Part shown: in pieces, positions 8,259 to 15,721 of the stretch
Position numbering within the stretch: the first letter of the stretch is position 1
Layout: every line of letters starts with the position of its first letter
NCBI GenBank assembly: GCA_002433075.1
Contig: DJHM01000021.1
Span: 1-28,955 of the forward strand
From: Latescibacteria bacterium UBA6620
GTDB lineage: Bacteria > Latescibacterota > UBA2968
Direction of reading: 5' to 3'
Length of the DNA: 28,955 bases
The notes under the pieces: generated by a model
What the model was told of the DNA's origin: nothing
Seen by the model: only the letters and a program-made list of their open reading frames with translations
Database searches by the model: none
Program-made: the position numbers and the translations under genes

Positions 8259-9239
8259 CTATCCGTAGACTTCCTGAATCAGTCGTCGAATGTACCCGTT
8301 CGCGAAGGCCTTTCCCGCTCTCTCGGAATCGCCGCACGGCAAATGCGGTGTATGGTCCATCGCAAAGGGTCCTTCGTAGCCGTTGTCGCGATACGTTTCC
8401 ATCGCCCGCCTCATATCGATGTCGCCTTCATCGATAAACACTTCCTCGAAGCGGGGCAGTCGACCGCGCACGTTTCGGAAGTGCACCCAGGCGATCTTGC
8501 TCTGCGACGACATCTCCGCGATGAAGTCATACACGCCGTCCCCCAGGAGCTCCGTCATACATCCCTGGCAGAACAGCATCTGGTGGCGATCGCTCTGGAC
8601 GGTGTCGAAGATCCGACGGAACTGGTCCGTCGTGGAACAGATCTGCCACACGCCGCCCAGAGCTTCCGGCACCGGTGGATCGTCCGGATGAAGCGCCATC
8701 GTCACCCCCGCACTTTCCGCCGCGGGAATGACTGCCTTGAGGAACCCCTCCATCCGTTCCCACATTTCGTCTTCGCTGACTTCCGGAGAATAGAGCGTCG
8801 ACGGATCCCGCTCGCTAAGGAAGCGATCGTAGTCGAACATGCTGTACTTCGAACCCCCACGTCCTGTGGCCGGCTCCGTGCGAAAGTTCCCCATCGGCTT
8901 GAAGACCCAGGTCACCACGGGAATCCCCGCTCGACCTGACGCCTCGAGCATCCGGCACCAGGCCTCGATCCTCGCCTCGGCTTCCTCCAGGCCCAGAGGG
9001 ATCTCCCGAGGACACGCATAGACGATGTCGGTGACCGTCAGCCCTTTGGCTTCGATGGTCTCGCGAGCTCGCTCCAGTGGTTCCGGGCTGACCCGGCCCT
9101 CACTGATGTTCATCGGGTGACCGGGTTGCGCGAAGGCCTGCCGGGTTTCCAGATGAATCGTATCGACCCCGATGGCGGCGTAGAAATCCAGCCAATCACT
9201 GTCCAGGTCTTCCCACGACAGACGGTCGCCGATCAACAC
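8259..9239 (-). CDS. uxuA: D-mannonate dehydratase-like protein, copy 2
   Basis: A 326-residue paralogue of the gene at 7225-8208 with the same four metal-binding positions (in ALHPDDPP, LFCQG, VHFRN and MDHTP). The two differ most near residues 33-52, 66-112 and 297-312, which line the mouth of the barrel, so substrate or partner specificity may differ. It uses a GTG start with a strong ggaggaag site about 9 nt upstream. It is the second gene of the minus-strand cluster, 112 bp after the enolase-superfamily dehydratase; that gap holds a dispersed repeat. Confidence 0.85.
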   Translation of the reverse strand: MLIGDRLSWEDLDSDWLDFYAAIGVDTIHLETRQAFAQPGHPMNISEGRVSPEPLERARETIEAKGLTVTDIVYACPREIPLGLEEAEARIEAWCRMLEASGRAGIPVVTWVFKPMGNFRTEPATGRGGSKYSMFDYDRFLSERDPSTLYSPEVSEDEMWERMEGFLKAVIPAAESAGVTMALHPDDPPVPEALGGVWQICSTTDQFRRIFDTVQSDRHQMLFCQGCMTELLGDGVYDFIAEMSSQSKIAWVHFRNVRGRLPRFEEVFIDEGDIDMRRAMETYRDNGYEGPFAMDHTPHLPCGDSERAGKAFANGYIRRLIQEVYG

Positions 9240-9274
9240 GCGGTACTTCCTCCATTATCAAAGGCAGGATGGTT

Positions 9275-9298
9275 CCCTTCGGCTGCGCTCAGGACAGG
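9275..9298. repeat. Dispersed 24-bp repeat, copy 2
   Basis: Begins cccttcggctgcgctcagga and matches the inverse of 6144-6167 with two differences. It lies in the 112-bp gap between two cluster genes. Nothing in the gap resembles a terminator. Confidence 0.6.
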
Positions 9299-9351
9299 CG
9301 CGAACCGTCCCTACGAGGTTACGACCTGCGAGCCAGCTTCGCGTTCAGACT

Positions 9352-10452
9352 CTAGTAATCCGAAATCGTGCCGTCGCGAAGCCTTGCGTTCGGCCACTGG
9401 AATTTGCTCTCCGTGGTCTGCCCGAACTCGATGGCGGCCTGTTCGTTGACCTCGACCCCCAGACCCGGACCCTCCGGCAGCGAGACCATCCCATCGTCGT
9501 CCATCGTCCAAGCTTTCTGCGCGATCTCGTCCGGGACACGCTTCGCGTAACCCTCGTGAATCAGGAACATCGGAACCGAAGCCGCGACGTGCAGGCTCGC
9601 GGACGTCCCCAGGTAGGTCATCGTACAGTGAGGGGCGATGGGCACCAGATGCGCTTCCGCGATGGCGGCCACTTTTCTCATCGAAGTAATCCCTCCGCCG
9701 TGACCGCAGTCCGGCTGCAACACATCGATCACCTGCGCCTCCAGGATCTCTCGATTCTCCCAGATCGTCCGGTCGCGTTCTCCCGTCGCAAGGGGGACGG
9801 GGACGGATTCCCGAATCTTTTTCATCACCTCGATGTTCCCCGGCACCCACGCTTCCTCGAGAAACAGGAGGTCATCGGGCTTCAGATACTGCGCGAATTG
9901 TTTGACGATGGGTGGCGGCATACAGCTATGGGCGTCGAACATCACCGCCCCATCCGGCCCGACCTCTTCACGGGCCTCCTTCACGCGATTCACGAGATCC
10001 TCGACCTCGGCCGGTGTACCCGCGAAGTACTGGGGGCCGCCGGGCCCGATCTTCTTGGCCTTCGGCCCTGGATACATCCAGATCTTGTCCCTGCACGGTC
10101 CCCCGAGCAGACTGTAGACGGGAACGCCGTGAAGTTTGCCCGTGATATCCCACAGAGCCATATCGATGCCCGAAATGGTGTGCATCATCAATCCGCCGTT
10201 CCGCAGGTTTCGATGGGCGCGGAACAGACGTTGCCAGAGGTGCTCGGTGCGCGTAGGATTCTCGTCCACGATCAGTTGACCGAGCGAGCGAGCGAGTTCG
10301 CAGGCCACGGTCGTTTCCATATTGTTGATCTCGCCCCAGCCGGTCACGCCCATATTCGTCTCGACCTTGACGTAGGCTTTCAGCCCTAGAGGGATCGCCG
10401 TCACTTTGCTGACCCGAATGCTGGTGACTCTGTCTTCGTGAGCTTCGCTCAT
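9352..10452 (-). CDS. Mandelate racemase/muconate lactonizing family dehydratase, shortened barrel
   Basis: A 366-residue enolase-superfamily protein. The capping domain (GVTGWGE, ALWDITGK, LLGGPCRDK) and metal site are present: Asp173 (FDAHS), Glu199/Glu200 (FLEEAW), Glu225 (GERDR), plus Asp248 (QPDCGHGGG) and His275 (APHC). Between the first barrel strand (Arg121-Asp122) and a lysine cluster (Lys131, Lys133, Lys134) there are only about 9 residues. The other two family members here have about 34-37 residues before their catalytic lysine, so a helix appears to be missing. A sugar-acid dehydratase role is likely, substrate unknown. The start at 10452 has an aaaggaa site; the longer frame to 10500 has none. 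It heads the seven-gene cluster. Confidence 0.82.
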   Translation of the reverse strand: MSEAHEDRVTSIRVSKVTAIPLGLKAYVKVETNMGVTGWGEINNMETTVACELARSLGQLIVDENPTRTEHLWQRLFRAHRNLRNGGLMMHTISGIDMALWDITGKLHGVPVYSLLGGPCRDKIWMYPGPKAKKIGPGGPQYFAGTPAEVEDLVNRVKEAREEVGPDGAVMFDAHSCMPPPIVKQFAQYLKPDDLLFLEEAWVPGNIEVMKKIRESVPVPLATGERDRTIWENREILEAQVIDVLQPDCGHGGGITSMRKVAAIAEAHLVPIAPHCTMTYLGTSASLHVAASVPMFLIHEGYAKRVPDEIAQKAWTMDDDGMVSLPEGPGLGVEVNEQAAIEFGQTTESKFQWPNARLRDGTISDY

Positions 10453-10525
10453 ATTTTTTCCTTTCGATAACCTACGGAATCTGAACATCACGCGTCCCAT
10501 CTGACCCTAAAATCATCGTTCTGCT

Positions 10526-12058
10526 TTAGCTTGCAGCCCTCAACACGGACACAATCGCAACCTTGTCCGGCCTTCTCATCCTTTTCGCCGTCTCGGCTGG
10601 CGTGTGGCCCCCTTCGCATTCGGCCGACTGATGTCCGCCCCTCTTGAAACCAGAAGTCCCACCATCGCCACCATATCCGCTCGCTTGCCGGCCTTGAACG
10701 CATAGAAGAGGGGCGTGTCTCCATCGTCGGCCAAGGCGCTCGGATCGGCGCCACGTTCGAGGAGCACGCGCGTCGTCTCGAGGAATCCAGCTTTCGCCGT
10801 ATAGTGCAGGGGCGTGGCTCCACGAAGTCTCGTGTGGATATCCGCCCCTCGGTCGAGCATCGCACTCACCAGGTCGGGATTGTCACGCTGACTGTTATTC
10901 CCCGTGCACGATCTCCACACCCATTCCCCGTGCGGATAATTGACATCCGCACCCCTGGGGTCCAGGAGATTGACAACGTCCGGCGACAACACCCAGCTGC
11001 CCGGACCCACGCGTGTCGCATCTGCGCCGTGTTCGAGCAGCAGCTGCGTCAGAGGAACATCCGCATTGTTCACAGAGTGGCGAATCAGGGGCGTGTCGTT
11101 CTTCCCCGGGGTAGCGCCCCGGTTGAACAGAAGCCGAACCGTGTCCATATGTCCGCCATAAACCGCGTGATGGACAGGGGTCACCTCCAGCACGTCGCTG
11201 GCCGGCGCCTCGTCCAGCAGCTTCTCGACCGTACCGTTGTCCCCAGAAAGCAGGCCGTGTAAATGTCGTAGATCGAACCCCGTGCTTCGAGCATATCCGC
11301 GGCTTCATGGCGCCCCTTCGCCAGCGCAGCGCACAAGGGCGCCAACAAGAGGCTCTGAATGATGCACCCTTCCTTGTAGGGAGCTGGAATGTTTGGATCG
11401 ACTCCGGCACCGAGAAGTGTCGAGAGCGCGGCCGTCTTGCCGCAACTCGCCGCCTCCATCAGGATCTCCGCCATTTCCAGCTCGTCATCCAGAAGATGTG
11501 GGTCGGCGTCCAGAGCTTTCTTCAGATCGCTGGCCTGATCTCCGCCCGCCCTCTGCTTCAACGGGCGAAAGGCCTGCACTCGATGGCACCGGAGATGGTT
11601 CGGTCGACCCGGCTCCGTCTCCTCGTTCACAAACGCCATCGCCATCGGCCGTGCGACGGCCATCACTTCCTTGACGAGGTCTTTGCTGGACACCGCCGCC
11701 CAGAGTGCCGAGTTCAGATGCCCCAGCCATCGCTTTGCAGACGCGGGTGTAATGTGAATGTGACCGTGCCGATGCTGGAGGCTGCTGTAGACGTGATGCT
11801 GCGTGTATTCAGGCGTACTGCCGAACCATTCCTGAAAAAATCCTTCTGTTTGACCCGTTCTCCCTCCAGTTTCGAGATGAACATCGGCCGGATCGTCGGA
11901 TCGTTTTCGATTCCGTCGTAGAGCCCGTCCACGATCCGTTCGATGGTCTCTCGCCCGCCGATCCGCTCGAACAGAGTCGGGTCTGGCCGCAGTTTCTGCA
12001 CCCATTTGGGCAGCCCACCCCGATGAGCAACGTACTTATGAATCGAACGGCTCCGCAT
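10526..12058 (-). pseudogene. Truncated haemoglobin fused to ankyrin repeats, three -1 frameshifts
   Basis: Read across three single-base deletions this is one protein of about 511 residues. Residues 1-75 (ATG at 12058) begin a truncated globin (LFERIGGRETIERIVDGLY, then FFQEWFGSTPEYTQHH). The proximal-His segment (RHGHIHIT) and the W-containing G-helix motif follow in a second frame, as in group II truncated haemoglobins. The chain then passes into ankyrin repeats (GADPSALADDGDTPLFYA, GATPLHYTAKAGFLETTRVL), ending GHTPAETAKR and a TAA at 10526. Frames join at an A6 run (11835-11840, plus strand), a C4 run (11241-11244) and a C5 run (10608-10612); one extra base in each restores reading. A globin should bind haem and O2/NO, and ankyrins bind proteins, so a gas-sensing scaffold is a guess. 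Pseudogene, sequencing error and slippage are all possible. Confidence 0.75.
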
Positions 12059-12064
12059 CAGCAC

Positions 12065-12259
12065 GACCTTTCATCCAGTTGCCGAATGGAATGACTCCTT
12101 TCGGATCATTCGCCAGCTAAGTAAGCACACACATCTCGGAAGGTCCAGCTACGTTCCTTCCGGTCGTCCGGTTGCGACTGAAAGAGCCAGGGGGTATACT
12201 CATCGCGTCGCTGAAGTGGGTCGGCCTGTTTCTCTTTACCCCACGCTGGAGCGCCTCCT
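12065..12259. other. Divergent intergenic region
   Basis: This 195-bp gap lies between the divergently transcribed globin-ankyrin gene and the hydrolase and must carry both promoters if the genes are expressed. I see no convincing -35/-10 pair, operator palindrome or RNA structure. Confidence 0.3.
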
Positions 12260-13147
12260 TTGCATTCGATTCCCGGCCCGATCCAGTCGATCGTCTGGGT
12301 CGCCGTCCTCACCTCCGTCACCGCATTGTCCTCCGAAGCCGCATCCGACGCCCGCCAGGAGGGCCTCAGATTCGCAACGATCCACGGGCGCGAGCTCTAC
12401 CTCGACCTCTATGTGCCCGAGACCCCTCACTGTCTGATCATCTGGGTCCACGGAGGACGTTGGTGGCGTGGCAGCCGAGACGCCTGTCCCACCGAACTCG
12501 TGGATAAAGGCTACGCGCTCGCGAGTGTCGATTACCGGTTAGCGACCGAAGCTGTTTTTCCCGCGCAGGTTCACGACATCAAGTCCGCCATTCGCTTCCT
12601 GCGCGTCCACACAGACTCTCTGGGCTATCCCGCCAGCCGGATGGTCGTCGGCGGCGCATCGGCCGGGGGTCATCTCGCCGCCCTCGTCGGCACGACTAAC
12701 GGGAATCCATACTACAAGGGCGAAGTGGGGACCCATCTGGACGCGTCTTCGTCCGTCCAGGCCATCCTCGACCTGTTCGGCCCGACAAACCTCCTGACCA
12801 TCCTCGACCAGTCGACGCTGCACGGCTACAAGGTCCGGGCACCCGCCGTAGCCCTTCTCCTCGGCGCCGACGTGATCGCGGTACCCGACCTCGCCCGGAA
12901 AGCCAGCCCCGTTCACCAAGTCGATGCGTCAGATCCGCCCCTGCTGATCATCCACGGCGATTAGGATCTCCAAGTCCCCATAAATCAATCCCACGAGCTG
13001 GTCGGGGCGTATATTCAACACGGCCTCGACTCCAGGCTCAAAGTCATTCACGGAGGAGGCCACGGGGGAATGAACACACCCGCATTCATCGAGGAGATGG
13101 ATGCTTTTCTCCGCGGACTGCTCGAATTGGATCTCAGCAAACCGTGA
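12260..13147 (+). pseudogene. Alpha/beta hydrolase (carboxylesterase/lipase-like), one internal stop
   Basis: An exported-looking esterase. A hydrophobic N-terminal segment (residues 9-28) could be a signal peptide. The HGG oxyanion motif (WVHGGRWW) and nucleophile elbow GASAGGH follow. The frame stops at TAG 12962, exactly between HGD and DLQVP, where relatives read HGDxDxxVP with the acid of the catalytic triad. Downstream, in the same frame, the family sequence continues (QSHELVGAYI) to the catalytic-His region GGGHGG and a TGA at 13145. A CAG-to-TAG change (Gln) would explain the stop. As it stands the 234-residue product lacks the triad Asp and His and should be inactive. The start (TTG at 12260) is uncertain. 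SlyD follows 21 bp downstream. Confidence 0.8.
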
Positions 13148-13168
13148 TCGGTCGAAGAAAGGAAGCAG

Positions 13169-13654
13169 ATGGCAATCCAGAAGGACGACGTCGTCGGAAT
13201 GCACTACACCTTGAAGGATGACAGCGGCAAGACCCTCGAAACCTCGAAGGGTCAGGACCCCATGATCTTCCTGCAGGGCGCGGGCAATATCATCGATGGG
13301 CTCGATGCCGCCCTGCTTGGCAAGGAAGTGGGGGACAAGGTCGACGTTACCGTCGAGCCTGAGGATGGCTACGGTGAGCGAGATGACGCGCTGATCCAGG
13401 ATGTCCCCCGCAGTGACTTCGAGGGAATCGAAGACCTCGAAGTCGGGATGCGATTCCAGGCGGAAACCGATAACGGCCCCCTGCCCGTTCGAATCACAGC
13501 GATCGAAGGGGACACCGTGACCGTGGATGGAAACCACGAACTTGCGGGTATCCGTCTCCACTTCTCTGTCAGCATCGAGAGTGTGCGGGTCGCTACGATC
13601 GAGGAACTCGAACACGGACACGCCCACGGGCCGGGCGGGCATCACCACCACTGA
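13169..13654 (+). CDS. slyD: FKBP-type peptidyl-prolyl isomerase, SlyD-like
   Basis: A 161-residue protein with the SlyD plan: an FKBP half (VVGMHYTLKDDSGKTLE), an IF insert-in-flap chaperone domain (about 65-125, EPEDGYGERDD, GMRFQAE), the closing FKBP strand (NHELAGIRLHFSVSI) and a short His-rich tail (HGHAHGPGGHHHH, 149-161). The tail resembles the metal-binding tail of SlyD, which delivers Ni for hydrogenase in E. coli; no hydrogenase is visible here. It catalyses proline cis/trans isomerisation and acts as a cytoplasmic chaperone. A good aaggaag site precedes the ATG. It is intact although its neighbours on both sides are damaged. Confidence 0.88.
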   Translation: MAIQKDDVVGMHYTLKDDSGKTLETSKGQDPMIFLQGAGNIIDGLDAALLGKEVGDKVDVTVEPEDGYGERDDALIQDVPRSDFEGIEDLEVGMRFQAETDNGPLPVRITAIEGDTVTVDGNHELAGIRLHFSVSIESVRVATIEELEHGHAHGPGGHHHH

Positions 13655-13774
13655 TCTAACGGAGATGAACCCACACCAGGATGGCCTAACGAACGACTGC
13701 TTCAGGCCGTCGATGTACTATGTACGGGAGACCGTGATCTTCCCCACATCGGTGGACGGCACGGCCCTCCAGCG

Positions 13775-14200
13775 ATGTGGGTAAGACGACCCGCCTTCAC
13801 GACTTTGCTCCGGATCATTCTGGAGCAGCAGGTGTCGCTGGCCTCCGGGCGCGCCGCCTACCGTCGGATCGAAGGCCGGATCGGAACCGTGGAAGTGGCC
13901 AAGGCGGTGCAGGAGAATCGGCTGAACTTGCAGCGTCTCACCCGTGCTCCCGATGAAGAGGCGCGGGCCGAACTGCTCGCACTGACGGGTGTCGGCCGCT
14001 GGACGGCGGACGTCTACCTCCTGATGGCCCTGAAACGACCCGACATCTGGCCGCCCGGTGACGTCGCCCTGTTGATCGCCGTGCACAATCTCCGCAGATC
14101 CACCCGTCGGCCATCCAACGAAGAGGCCCTTCAAGCGGCCGAGGCCTGGCGTCCCTACAGGGCGGTTGCCACGCGCATCCTCTGGCACGGATACCTGTGA
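13775..14200 (+). CDS. HhH-GPD DNA glycosylase (AlkA/3-methyladenine type), 5' end frameshifted
   Basis: A helix-hairpin-helix glycosylase that removes alkylated bases. The core reads ILEQQVSLASG, then LTGVGRWTADVYLLMAL, holding the HhH (LxGxGxxTA) and the position of the catalytic Asp (WPPGDVAL, Asp93), and ends AEAWRPYRAVATRILWH. The ATG at 13775 is inside the fold. The same frame is open from 13655 and reads as genuine N-terminal sequence (ERLLQAVDVL, HGPPAMW), but contains no ATG. A well-placed ATG with a ggag site lies at 13665 in another frame. Adding one base, or one copy of the aacg unit duplicated at 13688-13695, would join them into a protein of about 180 residues. It may be a real frameshift, or translation may use an unusual start. 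Confidence 0.75.
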   Translation: MWVRRPAFTTLLRIILEQQVSLASGRAAYRRIEGRIGTVEVAKAVQENRLNLQRLTRAPDEEARAELLALTGVGRWTADVYLLMALKRPDIWPPGDVALLIAVHNLRRSTRRPSNEEALQAAEAWRPYRAVATRILWHGYL

Positions 14201-14756
14201 GCGCCACCCAGGGAGCCCCCAGACCATACGCCGCAACCATCAAGCCCCCGATCAACAGACCGATGGCCCTCGCCACACTCATCCCGAATTCGCTGAGCGC
14301 ATTGGCTGCCTGCAGCTCGACCTTCGTTACGATCTGGGAAACGAGGGTCCGGCTGGACGATGCGCCGAGTCCCATCACAGCACCCGAGGCCACGGACAGA
14401 ACAATCACGTGCCAGACCTCGATCGGGCCGAACAGCACAAGCGCAGCTGTTCCTGCCGCAAGGGCGAGGAGCACCAGCCGATCCCACAAGAGAATCGCCC
14501 TCCCCCCGAGCCGATCGATCAGAACGCCCGCGGCCAACGACACGAGAACGGCCGGTACAACGCGGTAGCCTGCTGCGGCACCCACGTCGTACTGGGTCCC
14601 TCCCAGTTCCAGAATCAGCCACGACTGGGCAAGAACCTGGAGCTCCATCCCGATCCCGGTCGTCGCGTTGCTCGACAGGAACCACCGGAACGGTCCGGTC
14701 GCCAGCAGAGACCTGACCGGACTAACTGAGGTCGGCTCTGATGAGGGTGTACTCAA
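13938..14756 (-). pseudogene. MFS transporter, C-terminal half missing
   Basis: Residues 1-187 from a TTG at 14756 are a clear major-facilitator N-terminal half: hydrophobic helices around 38-52, 62-80, 88-108, 113-130 and 165-186, with the DRLGGR loop after helix 2 (81-86). The pattern suits the MFS_3/EntS-like branch (ELQVLAQSWLILEL, TKVELQAANAL). At about 14196 the hydrophobic pattern ends abruptly and the remaining frame is simply antisense to the glycosylase gene, whose stop codon is 14198-14200. So a deletion seems to have removed the second six helices and joined the remainder to the glycosylase 3' end. A ggaga site precedes the TTG. Transport is not expected from the half protein unless it pairs with another subunit. 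Confidence 0.72.
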
Positions 14757-14861
14757 GCGGTAACCATCTCCTTGCTCGTGCGTCCAGAAACAACTAACGG
14801 ACTCCTCGCGGCTGATCTATACTGCGAGAGCGGAATCGAGCGACTTTCAAAGGAAGATACG

Positions 14862-15683
14862 TTGACGGACCACGAAAAATTCCTCTTCGACGTTCACGGG
14901 TATCTCGTCATCGAGAGCGCACTTTCTCCCGAGCAGGTCGCAGCCGCCAATGCCGCCGTCGACCATCACGCAGACAATATCAACCTGCGGCCGAACGACC
15001 TGGCCAGAGGATCGAAAACCCTCGCCGGCCCCGAAGGGCGGGGCGACCTCGCCGGAATGCTCACCTGGGAGAAACCACATTGCGATCCTTTCCGCGAGAT
15101 GATGGTCAGTCCCAACACCACTCCCCACCTCGAGGAACTCCTGGGTCCGGGGTTCCGTCTGGCCGGCTTGAGTATGATCACGATGGACGAAGGGGCCGAG
15201 GGGTTCTGGTTCCACGAAGGGGGCGAACCGCACGACCGTTCCCGCGGGTATCAGTATCGGAACGGACGGATGTTCACGGGAATGACCAACGTCGCCGTCC
15301 AACTGGCCGATGTCGGCCCGGACGACGGCGGGTTCGCCGTCCTTCCTGGCAGTCACAAGGCCAATTTCCCCTGCCCCGACGATATTCGGCTCTACGAAGC
15401 CTACCAGGAACGGATCGTACAGATTCCTGCCAAGGCCGGCGACGCTGTCCTCTTCTGCGAGTGCCTGATGCACGGCGCCCTACCCTGGACCGCCAAACAC
15501 CAGCGACGTTCGGTTATCATCCGCTATTTCGACAGCGTTTCTGCCGAAGGCTTGATGGGAACCTACACCCCGCCCGAATGGTATGACGACCTGACCGAAG
15601 AGCAGCAAGCCGTCATCAAGGCTCCGGCATACCAGTTCGAAGACAAAGGTTCAAAGCTTTACAAGGACGCCAGTGACGGGTGA
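14862..15683 (+). CDS. Phytanoyl-CoA dioxygenase (PhyH) family protein
   Basis: About 273 residues starting at the TTG at 14862, which has aaggaag at the right distance; the frame extends to an ATG at 14772, but those residues are not family-like. The N-terminus reads EKFLFDVHGYLVIESALSPEQ, the classic PhyH opening. The core contains FAVLPGSHKANF and LFCECLMHGALPW with the distal His. The proximal iron motif is unusual (FWFHEGGEPHD); a plain HxD is not obvious. Known members hydroxylate diverse substrates using Fe(II) and 2-oxoglutarate, and the substrate cannot be inferred. It is transcribed divergently from the MFS remnant and 38 bp ahead of the potassium channel. Confidence 0.82.
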   Translation: MTDHEKFLFDVHGYLVIESALSPEQVAAANAAVDHHADNINLRPNDLARGSKTLAGPEGRGDLAGMLTWEKPHCDPFREMMVSPNTTPHLEELLGPGFRLAGLSMITMDEGAEGFWFHEGGEPHDRSRGYQYRNGRMFTGMTNVAVQLADVGPDDGGFAVLPGSHKANFPCPDDIRLYEAYQERIVQIPAKAGDAVLFCECLMHGALPWTAKHQRRSVIIRYFDSVSAEGLMGTYTPPEWYDDLTEEQQAVIKAPAYQFEDKGSKLYKDASDG

Positions 15684-15721
15684 TTCCCCTTCGCCACTTC
15701 GTAAGTCTTTCGGTCTGATCT

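Noticed and set aside
11241..11844. Programmed ribosomal frameshifting in the globin-ankyrin gene
   Set aside because: Three separate shifts would be needed and I see no stimulatory pseudoknot or upstream Shine-Dalgarno at the sites. Error, decay or polymerase slippage is simpler.
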